A stretch of 64,000 bases of DNA from positions 1-64,000 of the forward strand of contig CAJWBE010000004.1 in the NCBI GenBank assembly GCA_913020045.1, given 5' to 3'. The notes under the pieces are model-generated. The model did no database searches. It was not told the origin of the DNA and saw only the letters and a list, made by a program, of their open reading frames with translations. Positions 17,697-26,225 of this stretch are shown one piece after another. A program made the position numbers and the translations under genes. This stretch comes from an uncultured Oleiphilus sp. Lineage in GTDB: Bacteria; Pseudomonadota; Gammaproteobacteria; Pseudomonadales; Oleiphilaceae. Positions within the stretch are counted from its first letter, which is position 1. Each line of letters starts with the position of its first letter.

Positions 17697-17876
17697 TTAG
17701 GCGCGAGGTTTATTGCCGAGGGTAATGTGGCGTGGGCCTGAAACGTTTTTCTGACCTGAAACACCGGTATCAATTTGAGTGATCTCTCCACCTTTTTGTA
17801 GAAAGGCTTCTACTTGGTTTGCGATTGATTCTGAAGTTTCGTTAGCTGCCGCTGCTTTGGCACTTTTAGAAGCCAT
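17697..17876 (-). CDS. Conserved-looking small protein (59 aa)
   Basis: A short gene with a good ribosome-binding site (AAGGAAATGAT before the ATG). The product begins MASKSAKAAAANET, has a helix SIANQVEAFLQKGG, then EITQIDTGVSGQKN and ends GPRHITLGNKPRA. The pattern of an Ala/Lys-rich start, a QVxAFLxxGGxIxQI core and a PxHITLGxK end recalls uncharacterised small basic proteins of marine gammaproteobacteria and pseudomonads. It has no membrane segment or signal peptide. The function is unknown; nucleic-acid binding is only a guess from its basic ends. Confidence 0.7.
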   Translation of the reverse strand: MASKSAKAAAANETSESIANQVEAFLQKGGEITQIDTGVSGQKNVSGPRHITLGNKPRA

Positions 17877-18092
17877 ATCATTTCCTTAGAGGGGATGTTG
17901 AAGTACGAAAAGTGCGCAATTCTATACTATTTGGCGCCTAATGTATTCCTAAATCTTGAATTAAGCTTTGTTTTAATGCGGTTGGCGTCGAGCTTTTTGC
18001 ATAGTCACTAGAAACGCCAGTTGCATTCACTAACGCTGTTAGAGGTCGAAGTGTCAGACGCTAGCGCTTAAGTTGTAGAAATTTGCGCGGCT

Positions 18093-19172
18093 TTAAATAT
18101 GTCCTGCACGTATTTCGTCTTTAAGCAGGGTATTAAACAGGTCAACCCAGTGTGCACAGAACTGGGTGTTCTTCCGGGCGTTTATTTCAGAGACTGCTCG
18201 CAGCGCAGTGCGCCTTACTGAGCGGTCTGGTCGCCCGTTTATCATCGAGAAAAAAGCGTCGATGATGGCAATTATTTTCGCGCCATCATGGATGCTATCG
18301 CCATCCAAACAACTAGGGTAGCCGTTACCGTCCACAAACTCATGGTGCTGATCAACAATCGTTGAGGCTTCGCTCCAGCCAGGGATTTGTGTCAATAGTT
18401 TGGTACCCCAGCCAGTGTGCGTGCGTATTTGTTGGATTTCTTCCGGGGATAGGCTGCCAGTTTTTTCGAGTACCTCTTCCGGTAGGAACATCATTCCAAA
18501 GTCGTGAAGATAACAGGCTGCGGCGAGCTGCTCATAAGCGACACTGCTGCCGCCATATTCATTCAGTTTTTGGGCCCATAAGAAGATCTGAATGCTGCGT
18601 CCGTCCCAGTAGTGACATTTTTTGTCTAGCTGTAGAGACAGTTCCTGGAAAAACGAAAGATCTTGTTCTTGCTTAGGCGTCAAAGATACATTTGGCGCAG
18701 ATTTGGTGTCGCTTGGAGACGACTCATTAGCAGATGTTACTCCTCGAATTTGATCAATTAGGAGACTGGAAGAGGACTGCTCCGCTTTAGATAGCGCAGA
18801 AAATTGTTCGCCGAGTGTCTGAGTATCTAACTGTTGAAAGCTGACGCCGAGAATGTCGCGATGATGGAGATCTTTTAATCGATCCATGCCAATGTGGATC
18901 GCTTCGCCCAAAGCGCTAGTAAACTGAAGAGTGCCATCGCGCAGACGGCTAAATACATTCTCCATGTGATGGGTGTAGTCGACGATGCCGTCGAGCTGCG
19001 CCATCCCTGCGTTGCCTTTGATTGAATGAATCGCTCGAAATAGTTCATCAACTAGAGCTGTCGAAGGAGCGTGCTCAAGAGAGGCTAGCCCTGCTTCAAT
19101 TTCATTAAAAGCGTCTTCGAATCCGCCCATTAAATCTTGTTGTAATTCGTCGTCTAAGTCTTGGTGGGTCAT
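18093..19172 (-). CDS. HPt - HD-GYP fusion protein
   Basis: The 359 residues combine two signalling domains. Residues 1-115 are a histidine phosphotransfer domain with H49 in RAIHSIKGNAGM. A Ser-rich linker follows (about 130-170). Residues 175-350 form an HD-GYP-type domain with H223-D224 (YLHDFG), H276-H277 and DGNGYP at 281-286, so c-di-GMP hydrolysis is plausible. The usual HD-GYP partner is a receiver domain, which makes the HPt fusion unusual: it would have to receive phosphate from a receiver. No kinase is adjacent, but a CheA-like kinase and CheY lie at 45-51 kb. Confidence 0.83.
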   Translation of the reverse strand: MTHQDLDDELQQDLMGGFEDAFNEIEAGLASLEHAPSTALVDELFRAIHSIKGNAGMAQLDGIVDYTHHMENVFSRLRDGTLQFTSALGEAIHIGMDRLKDLHHRDILGVSFQQLDTQTLGEQFSALSKAEQSSSSLLIDQIRGVTSANESSPSDTKSAPNVSLTPKQEQDLSFFQELSLQLDKKCHYWDGRSIQIFLWAQKLNEYGGSSVAYEQLAAACYLHDFGMMFLPEEVLEKTGSLSPEEIQQIRTHTGWGTKLLTQIPGWSEASTIVDQHHEFVDGNGYPSCLDGDSIHDGAKIIAIIDAFFSMINGRPDRSVRRTALRAVSEINARKNTQFCAHWVDLFNTLLKDEIRAGHI

Positions 19173-19283
19173 TAATGTATTCAGTGGTTTAGGTGTATAG
19201 TTTAAGTGTAGCTTTTAAGATTCAAAATACTCGCGTTTATCTTGAATAGTTTGTTGTATATTTTTCTGCATACTCTTGTGGCG

Positions 19284-21008
19284 TTATGCGTTGTCCCAAA
19301 CAATACGCACTTTGGACTCAGTCCATGTTTCGTAATGGGGCTTGTAGTGCTGATCAATGATATGTCTTTTCAGTTTTAGTGTTGGTGTATAGAAACCACT
19401 GTCTTCTTGCCATGGTTCGCGAAAAATAACAAAGTGGGATAGACGTTCATGATTATCGAGTTCTTTGTTCAGCTCGGTCAGGCTTTCCCCCAAACTAGCC
19501 GCGATATCGTCTCGCGTTTGATTGCTAGCGCTTTCCGACAAACATATAAGAGCAAAAGGCTGAGCTAAGCCCATGCCGGTTACCATGACTTGCTCGATCA
19601 AGAAATTGCGTGCAAGACTGTTCTCTATCGGAACCGGTAAGACAAACTTTCCTTTCGCCGTTTTGAATGTATCTTTGATGCGGCCAGTAATAATGAGCCT
19701 GCCGCTATCGTCATATTTACCGGTGTCGCCGGTATGATAATAGCCGCCTTCTAACACCTCTGCCGTTTTGCTTTCGGCCTCGTAATAGCCTCGCATGACC
19801 CAGGGCGCTTTTATTAGTACTTCATCGGTGGGGGCTAGCTTTAGCTCAACACCCGGAAGGGGCCTGCCGACCGTACCCGGAGCAATATCATCCAAAGCGT
19901 TAAAGGTCACACCGCCGCATAGCTCCGTTGCACCATAGACTTCTTGGATATCGATATCGAGTTTGGCAAACCAGCGAATCAATGCGGCAGACATCGGTGC
20001 TGCGCCAGAAACCGCGCAGCGACATTCGTTTAAACCCATTCCTGTTTTAATCTTCTTTTTGATCAAGCTCGATATCACTGGCGTCTTGAGTAGAAGGTCC
20101 AATTTACGCTGGGACATTTTTGTCAGTATGGCTTGTTGGAACTTGGTCCAAATTCTCGGCACTGCAAAGAACAATGTGGGCTGCACTGATTGCAGGTTTT
20201 TTCCAAAATGATCCAATGATTCGCTGAAGCTGACCGTGCCGCCCGACACAATCGGCATTGCTTCGGAAAGCACGCGTTCAGCGATATGATTGAGAGGGAG
20301 GTAAGAAATGATGCGTTCGCCAACATTTTGGTAAATGCCATAGACGGGTTTTTCTCGCTCGTATTTCATAATGAGGTTGGACGCTTGATAGTCCAACATT
20401 ACCCCTTTGGGCGTACCGGTAGTGCCAGAGGTATAAATGAGCGTGAATACTTCGTCAGGCTTCGGAATATGCAGCTGCTCAGCGGGCTCGCAGCTATCCA
20501 TAAGTGTTTCCCAAGAGAATTCACACTTAACCTTACTGTTGCCATGATAATACGGCATAGAAATAGTGCGAATGCCGCTAGGGACGCCTGAGCGCTGGGT
20601 TTCCCAGGTCTCTAGTTTGCCTACGAACAAGGCTTTAATATGACTGAGTTCGATCACCTCGCGTAATTCATTCGCGGGTAGTGTCGGGTAGAACGGGACC
20701 GACACGTAACCGCCCATCAAAATGGCTAAGTCAGCCACAATCCATTCATGGCAGTTTTTGGACAAAATTCCAACGTGATCCCCTGGGACAAGTTCCATCT
20801 CACGTAAAGCTGAGACCAATTTTTGCGCCATTTGGCTAATGTCTTTCCAGGTGTATTCTCGCCATTGGCTACCGTATGGTTGTCGCAAGTAGACTTTGTT
20901 TGGGTGCAGTTTGACCCGTTCATAGAAAATTTCGAGAAAGGAGTTGGCATTACGAATCGCTTCGTTTTCTTCAATACTGATTTCAGGTGCGGTTGCGTTG
21001 GCTGTCAT
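19284..21008 (-). CDS. atuH: AMP-forming acyl-CoA ligase of the terpene cluster (AtuH-like)
   Basis: A 574-residue adenylate-forming enzyme that activates a carboxylic acid to its CoA thioester. Motifs in order are LIYTSGTTGTPKGVM near 190 (P-loop), YGATELCGG near 345, YYHTGDTGKYDDSGRLIITGRIKDTFKTAKGKFVLP near 425-465, and a late Lys (LKLKRHI). It resembles long-chain (FadD15/ACSBG-like) ligases. It is last in a seven-gene run matching Pseudomonas atuBCDEFGH, so citronellate or another branched isoprenoid acid is the likely substrate. The specific name rests on gene order. Confidence 0.8.
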   Translation of the reverse strand: MTANATAPEISIEENEAIRNANSFLEIFYERVKLHPNKVYLRQPYGSQWREYTWKDISQMAQKLVSALREMELVPGDHVGILSKNCHEWIVADLAILMGGYVSVPFYPTLPANELREVIELSHIKALFVGKLETWETQRSGVPSGIRTISMPYYHGNSKVKCEFSWETLMDSCEPAEQLHIPKPDEVFTLIYTSGTTGTPKGVMLDYQASNLIMKYEREKPVYGIYQNVGERIISYLPLNHIAERVLSEAMPIVSGGTVSFSESLDHFGKNLQSVQPTLFFAVPRIWTKFQQAILTKMSQRKLDLLLKTPVISSLIKKKIKTGMGLNECRCAVSGAAPMSAALIRWFAKLDIDIQEVYGATELCGGVTFNALDDIAPGTVGRPLPGVELKLAPTDEVLIKAPWVMRGYYEAESKTAEVLEGGYYHTGDTGKYDDSGRLIITGRIKDTFKTAKGKFVLPVPIENSLARNFLIEQVMVTGMGLAQPFALICLSESASNQTRDDIAASLGESLTELNKELDNHERLSHFVIFREPWQEDSGFYTPTLKLKRHIIDQHYKPHYETWTESKVRIVWDNA

Positions 21009-21140
21009 GTAGCTTGGTCCACTAGCGACTGGGGTAAAGGAGTGTTTGTAATCCGTATCGTAGCACTAAACTATATTCACGCCGATACTGAATATAAACT
21101 ATCAAAATAGAACAGGCCGCAAAGGCGGCCTGTCACTTAA

Positions 21141-21974
21141 TTACTCATCAATGAACAAATCGTTCATTAGAGGTTTGTCTGTTTCTTTGTCATAGCGGTA
21201 GTGGTCAAAGTCTTCGACACCTCTAGACTTTAGCAAGGTTTCGTCGACGAGTATTTCGCCACTCAACTCGCAGTTGGGGGTCGTTAATATCTCGTATGCC
21301 GCGTCCGCCATAATGTCTGGCACGCGACCTTTTGACATCGCGGCTTTGCCGCCGCCCTCAAACTCGACTGCTGCGGTAGAAATTAAGGTTTGAGGCCAGA
21401 GCGAATTGACGGCAACGCCGTAGCGTCGATATTCTTCCGCCATACCAATGGTCAGCATCGACATACCGTATTTTGTGACTGTATAGGGGCCGTAATGATG
21501 GAACCATTTCGGGTCTAGGCTGATCGGGGGAGATAGGCTAAGAATATGACCGCACGAAGATTTTTTAAGCCATGGTAGCGCCGCTTTCGCACAGCTTAGC
21601 ACTGCACGCGTGTTTATTTGCATCATCAGGTCGAAGCGCTTTAGCGGTAAGCTTTCGGAGTTTACCAGCTTGATAGCGCCGGCATTATTGATGACCGCAT
21701 CGATACCGCCAAAATGATCGGCCGCTTTTTGCATACTCGCAAGCACTTGTTCGTCGTCTCGAACATCCATTTGAATTGCTAATGCTTGGCCGCCGGCCTG
21801 ACGCACTTCTTCAGCAACACTGTGGATAGTGCCTGGTAGTTTGGCATGCGCCTCAGCTGACTTGGCAGCAATGACGACATTCGCACCATCTTTCGCGAAA
21901 CGCAGCGCCATGGCGCGCCCAATGCCTCGGCTTGCCCCTGAGATGAAAATGGTACGCTCTTTCAATCCGCTCAT
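21141..21974 (-). CDS. atuG: Short-chain dehydrogenase (AtuG-like)
   Basis: A 277-residue SDR of the HSDL2-like subgroup. It has the Rossmann motif SGASRGIGRA near residue 11-20, NNAG near 95, the active-site YTVTK (YxxxK) near 170 and a C-terminal extension ending DETLLKSRGVEDFDHYRYD. In Pseudomonas, AtuG is proposed to oxidise citronellol or a later hydroxyacyl intermediate; its precise step is unsettled. It lies 34 bp after the carboxylase alpha gene in the same operon. Confidence 0.82.
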   Translation of the reverse strand: MSGLKERTIFISGASRGIGRAMALRFAKDGANVVIAAKSAEAHAKLPGTIHSVAEEVRQAGGQALAIQMDVRDDEQVLASMQKAADHFGGIDAVINNAGAIKLVNSESLPLKRFDLMMQINTRAVLSCAKAALPWLKKSSCGHILSLSPPISLDPKWFHHYGPYTVTKYGMSMLTIGMAEEYRRYGVAVNSLWPQTLISTAAVEFEGGGKAAMSKGRVPDIMADAAYEILTTPNCELSGEILVDETLLKSRGVEDFDHYRYDKETDKPLMNDLFIDE

Positions 21975-22008
21975 GTTAATACTCCTTTATGTCTCAAACT
22001 CTTTGCTC

Positions 22009-23997
22009 TCATTCTGTCTCGTCTGCCGTCACTTCAACGAGTAGCTGACGCAGCTTAACTTGGTCACCCTTGGTGGTGTTGACTGATGCAATAACGCCGT
22101 TGACGTCAGACTTTAGAGGGTGTTCCATCTTCATGGCTTCGAGAATCACTAAGGTTTGGCCTTTTTCAACGTGCTGACCGGCTTCAACTAGAACGTCAAT
22201 AATAGCGCCGTCCATGCTGGCCTTGATTAAACCAGAGCCAGCTGCATCGGCAGTACCGATGGCTGCGTGAGTGCTATCTTCGAACTGATAGTATGCACCG
22301 CCAATTCTCAGGAATACTTTGTTGTCATGCATCAGGTATTCGAGTGATTTTCGGATACCTTGGGACACGAACGTTAGAGTGTCGCTTGTTAAAGAAACCA
22401 CTTCGATCGTTGCGCTTTCTTCTTCTAGCGTTATCTCATAGTGATCGTGATCCTGCGCTAGCGACAATGCCCATTTATGTTCTGCACTAGTCAAGGTATA
22501 GGGCCACGGTGCTTGGCTAGTATTACTCCATCCCGACAATGCTACTGAGAAGTCTTTTTGAGGCTCTTGCTTGAGATGACTAACAATTGCCGCTAAAGCG
22601 ACAATGTCGATACTAGGTTGTTGGGTCTGCATCGTTGCATTCTCAGCGAAGTCATCACCGATAAAGGCGGTGGTTGCTTCGCCGTCGATAAAGCGCTGGT
22701 GACCTAATACTTCACACAAAAACTCGCTATTGACGGTAACTCCGAAAAGGGTGCTCTCTTCAACCGCTCGGACTAGACGACGACGTGCCTCTTCTCGATC
22801 AGATCCATAGGCAATAATTTTAGCCAACATTGGGTCGTAAAACGGGGATACCGTTTGACCGGATCTAATACCACTATCGATACGCACACCTGCACCTTGG
22901 GCTTCATTCCAGCGATGTATCGTGCCTGTTTGTGGCATAAATTGATTGGTAGGGTCTTCTGCGTAGAGGCGAACTTCCATGGCGTGACCACTCAGACTGA
23001 TCTCGGCCTGTGTCTTAGGAAGTGTCTGTCCTGCGGCGACTTTAATTTGCCATTCTACTAAGTCAGTTCCCGTGATTAATTCGGTGACCGGGTGTTCTAC
23101 CTGAAGACGGGTATTCATCTCCAGAAAGTAAAAGTTCTTTTCTGAGTCGACCAAAAATTCGACGGTTCCTGCGCCAACGTAATCACATGCTTTAGCCGCT
23201 TGAACGGCTGCTTCACCCATACGTTCTCGAAGGTCAGGATCTACAAAAGGAGAGGGCGCTTCTTCGACGACCTTTTGGTGACGACGTTGAATCGAGCAGT
23301 CGCGTTCCCCTAGATAAACGGCGTTGCCGTGTTTATCTGCAAATACCTGTATTTCGATATGGCGCGGTTTCATGACGGCTTGCTCAAGGATTAGCTCGCC
23401 GCTACCGAAGGCATTCTCAGCCTCGGAACGTGCTGTTTTAATCTGCTCTTCGAGTTCGCTTTCAACCATGACCAAACGCATGCCACGTCCGCCGCCACCG
23501 GCTGATGCTTTGACCATTAATGGAAAGCCAATCTTTTTAGCTTGAGCAATTAAGTTTTCAATATCTTGATTGTCACCTTCGTAACCTTTGATGCAGGGCA
23601 CGCCGGCTTTGATCATCGCAATTTTGGACAGTCGTTTGCTGCCCATCAGCTCGATCGCGGGCGATGGTGGCCCGATAAACTCGATGCCGTTTTGTTCGCA
23701 AGCGTTGGCGAATTGACTGTTCTCGGAAAGAAATCCGTATCCTGGATGCACGGCGCCAGCGCCGGTTAGCTTAGCCGCGGCAATGATTTTGTCTGCGACG
23801 AGGTAAGACTCTCCGACAGCCGGTGCACCGATACATACGGCTTCATCAGCAGCGAGCACATGTGGAGCGCCAGCATCCGCTTCGCTATAGACCGCGACGG
23901 TACGATAGCCCATTGCTTTGGCGCTGCGGATAACTCGAACAGCAATTTCACCCCGGTTGGCGATGAGTATTTTTTCAAATGTCGATGTGTTGGACAT
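22009..23997 (-). CDS. atuF: Biotin-dependent acyl-CoA carboxylase alpha subunit (geranyl-CoA carboxylase-like)
   Basis: A 662-residue subunit with an N-terminal biotin carboxylase (FEKILIANRGEIAVRVIRSAK; GGGGRGMR ATP loop near 165; QRRHQKVVEEAPSP near 235; EMNTRLQVEHPVTE near 290) and a C-terminal biotinyl domain with EAMKME, biotin lysine about K623. With the beta subunit it carboxylates a 3-methyl-branched enoyl-CoA. Order in the cluster favours geranyl-CoA (AtuF) over methylcrotonyl-CoA (LiuD); residues alone do not settle it. I start at the ATG at 23997, where the conserved domain begins; the extension to 24216 runs through an intergenic hairpin. Confidence 0.87.
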   Translation of the reverse strand: MSNTSTFEKILIANRGEIAVRVIRSAKAMGYRTVAVYSEADAGAPHVLAADEAVCIGAPAVGESYLVADKIIAAAKLTGAGAVHPGYGFLSENSQFANACEQNGIEFIGPPSPAIELMGSKRLSKIAMIKAGVPCIKGYEGDNQDIENLIAQAKKIGFPLMVKASAGGGGRGMRLVMVESELEEQIKTARSEAENAFGSGELILEQAVMKPRHIEIQVFADKHGNAVYLGERDCSIQRRHQKVVEEAPSPFVDPDLRERMGEAAVQAAKACDYVGAGTVEFLVDSEKNFYFLEMNTRLQVEHPVTELITGTDLVEWQIKVAAGQTLPKTQAEISLSGHAMEVRLYAEDPTNQFMPQTGTIHRWNEAQGAGVRIDSGIRSGQTVSPFYDPMLAKIIAYGSDREEARRRLVRAVEESTLFGVTVNSEFLCEVLGHQRFIDGEATTAFIGDDFAENATMQTQQPSIDIVALAAIVSHLKQEPQKDFSVALSGWSNTSQAPWPYTLTSAEHKWALSLAQDHDHYEITLEEESATIEVVSLTSDTLTFVSQGIRKSLEYLMHDNKVFLRIGGAYYQFEDSTHAAIGTADAAGSGLIKASMDGAIIDVLVEAGQHVEKGQTLVILEAMKMEHPLKSDVNGVIASVNTTKGDQVKLRQLLVEVTADETE

Positions 23998-24013
23998 TTC
24001 TATCTCTCTTTTG

Positions 24014-24076
24014 TGTAGGTCGAGCAAGTGCCCGACAATGGTTGTTGTGACTTGTCGGAGCGGACTCCGACCTACA
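24014..24076. repeat. REP-like imperfect palindrome inside the atu operon
   Basis: TGTAGGTCG at 24014 pairs with CGACCTACA at 24068-24076, and an inner CCGACAA pairs with TTGTCGG. The outer TGTAGGTCG/CGACCTACA form is typical of dispersed extragenic palindromes in gammaproteobacteria. It sits between atuE and atuF, the only sizeable gap in this part of the operon. Confidence 0.65.
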
Positions 24077-24115
24077 GTGATTAAATCAATATGCGAGTAG
24101 TGTAAATCGCTACTC

Positions 24116-24946
24116 TCATTCTGCCCATTTCGGCGTGCGTTTTTGCATAAAGGCCATGGTGCCTTCTTGGCCCTCTGGCCCTTGCACGGCGGCCGCAAAT
24201 GATTTTGCTGCACCATCTAATAGTTGATCAATCGGCTCTTGGCCGACGGCGAGTATTAAGGCTTTAGTGACACGATTAGCTGCTGGAGCACAACGCTTAA
24301 CTTGCTCTAGCACTTTTTCGAGGGCATCGTTGAGTTCGCTTTCGCTGGCATGAGACTCATGCACAATGCCCAGTTTTTCCGCTTGGTCGCCTTTGAATCG
24401 CGCACCTAATAGGGCCAATCGTCGCGCTTGCGTTAAGCCGATACGATTAACAACAAATGGGGCAATTTGAGCCGGAGGAATGCCAAGTCCGGTTTCAGGA
24501 AGCCCAAACTGCGCATCGTCGAGCGACAACGCCACGTCAGAAATACAGGCTAAGCCAAAACCGCCGCCTAGCACAGCGCCCTCAGTCACCACGATTAAAA
24601 CTTGTGGGATTTGGTTGGCATAGCTGATCATTTTCCCGAATTCACGATTCAGAGCATAAAATGGGTCGTCTGCGCCTTCTTTTTTCTGGCTCATTGCCAT
24701 GCGCGCGTTGGCCATATCTTTAATATCACCACCCGCACAGAAATGACCACCGGCGCCGCGTAATACCACTGCTCTGATACTTTCGTCGTTCTGAATACTC
24801 TCAAAGGTAGTCATTAGCTCTTGAACCATCACCAAACTCATAGCATTTCGTGCTTTTGGGCGGTTCAAGGTGATATGCAGAACATGGTCTGCCTGCGTTA
24901 GCACTAACGTTTCTGTATCAGGTAACTTAGCTGTTACGTCACTCAT
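24116..24946 (-). CDS. atuE: Enoyl-CoA hydratase family protein (AtuE-like)
   Basis: A 276-residue crotonase-fold protein. RGAGGHFCAGGDIKDMA near 64-80 and EGAVLGGGFGLACISDVALS near 121-140 form the oxyanion-hole regions, and GLPETGLGIPPAQIAPFVV follows. In the atu pathway this step hydrates 3-isohexenylglutaconyl-CoA before lyase cleavage. It begins 16 bp after the dehydrogenase stop. The slot between dehydrogenase and carboxylase alpha matches AtuE; in the leucine cluster LiuC occupies the corresponding slot. Confidence 0.82.
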   Translation of the reverse strand: MSDVTAKLPDTETLVLTQADHVLHITLNRPKARNAMSLVMVQELMTTFESIQNDESIRAVVLRGAGGHFCAGGDIKDMANARMAMSQKKEGADDPFYALNREFGKMISYANQIPQVLIVVTEGAVLGGGFGLACISDVALSLDDAQFGLPETGLGIPPAQIAPFVVNRIGLTQARRLALLGARFKGDQAEKLGIVHESHASESELNDALEKVLEQVKRCAPAANRVTKALILAVGQEPIDQLLDGAAKSFAAAVQGPEGQEGTMAFMQKRTPKWAE

Positions 24947-24962
24947 CGTTCGGTCCGTCCCT

Positions 24963-26123
24963 TTATTTCTTTTTCTTACCCGGAAGAATACCCATCATCT
25001 TGCAAATAATGCCAAGCATGATTTCATCTGCGCCACCGCCAATAGAGACTAAGCGTACATCGCGATAGGCGCGCGACACAGGGTTGTCCCACATAAAGCC
25101 CATGCCGCCCCAGTATTGTAGGCAAGAGTCTGTTACTTCGCGGCCTAAACGTCCGGCTTTGAGTTTGGCCATTGACGCAAGTTTGGTGACGTCTTGCTTG
25201 TTCTCATATCCTTCAACGCCTTGATAAACCATGCAACGTAGCGCTTCAATTTCAGATTGAAGTTCAGCTAAACGGAAATGAATCGCTTGGTTATTGATTA
25301 GCGGCTGCCCAAATGTTTCGCGTTCTTTGGTGTAGTCAATTGTGCTGTTTACACATGACTCCAAGCCTTTGATGATGTTGGCTGCACCGAACAGGCGTTC
25401 TTCTTGAAACTGCATCATCTGCATCATAAAGCCAGCGCCTTCTTGGCCGATCCGATTACGCTGTGGAACGCGAACATTGTCGAAGAAGACCTGTGCGGTT
25501 TCTGACGAGCGCATACCCAGCTTTTCCAATTTCGGCGCGACGGTTACGCCAGGCGTGTTCATTGGGACAATGATGAGTGACTTGTTAACGTGAACTTTGT
25601 CGTCTGACGTGTTTGCAAGCAAACAGATAAAATCAGCACTTGGCGCATTGGTGATCCACATTTTTGTGCCATTGATCACGTAGTCATCGCCATCTTTCTT
25701 TGCGCTGGTTTTAAGGCCCGCAACATCTGAACCGGCGCCCGGCTCAGATACGCCAATACAGCCGATCATGTCGCCAGTAATTGACGGCGTTAGAAATTCA
25801 TTGCGCAGGTCGTCCGAACCAAATCGTGCGAGTGCAGGGGTGCACATGTCTGTTTGAACGCCAATCGCGAGTGGCACGCCACCGCAATGTGCTGCACCAA
25901 ACTCTTCAGCAGCGACGATGTTATAACTATACGGTAGGCCCATGCCCCCGAACTCTTCAGGCTTGCTGATACCAAGCAAACCAAGATCGCCGAGTTTTTT
26001 GAATAGTTCTTTCATTGGGAATGTGCCAGCTTTTTCCCACTCTTCGACATTTGGATTGATTTCGTTCTCAACGAAGTTTGCTACCGTACGACGTATCTCT
26101 TTATGTTCTTGCGTAAAAATCAT
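24963..26123 (-). CDS. atuD: Acyl-CoA dehydrogenase (citronellyl-CoA dehydrogenase-like)
   Basis: A 386-residue FAD-dependent acyl-CoA dehydrogenase. It has CIGVSEPGAGSDVAGLKTSAKK near 120-140, MWITNAPSADF near 155, and the C-terminal CLQYWGGMGFMWDNPVSRAYRDVRLVSIGGGADEIMLGII block, with E in GGADE as the likely base. The ending MGILPGKKKK resembles Pseudomonas AtuD, which oxidises cis-citronellyl-CoA to geranyl-CoA. Start at 26123: AGAGGTAA precedes this ATG, and the 15 residues from 26168 have no family counterpart. Confidence 0.85.
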   Translation of the reverse strand: MIFTQEHKEIRRTVANFVENEINPNVEEWEKAGTFPMKELFKKLGDLGLLGISKPEEFGGMGLPYSYNIVAAEEFGAAHCGGVPLAIGVQTDMCTPALARFGSDDLRNEFLTPSITGDMIGCIGVSEPGAGSDVAGLKTSAKKDGDDYVINGTKMWITNAPSADFICLLANTSDDKVHVNKSLIIVPMNTPGVTVAPKLEKLGMRSSETAQVFFDNVRVPQRNRIGQEGAGFMMQMMQFQEERLFGAANIIKGLESCVNSTIDYTKERETFGQPLINNQAIHFRLAELQSEIEALRCMVYQGVEGYENKQDVTKLASMAKLKAGRLGREVTDSCLQYWGGMGFMWDNPVSRAYRDVRLVSIGGGADEIMLGIICKMMGILPGKKKK

Positions 26124-26225
26124 TTGTATTACCTCTGTATACGTTGCTGGCGCATTGCCCAGCATCAATTCAATTCAGTTTGGCGAGAGTCGGTTTGGTG
26201 AGCCTCGCTGAGTTTTTATTCGGGG

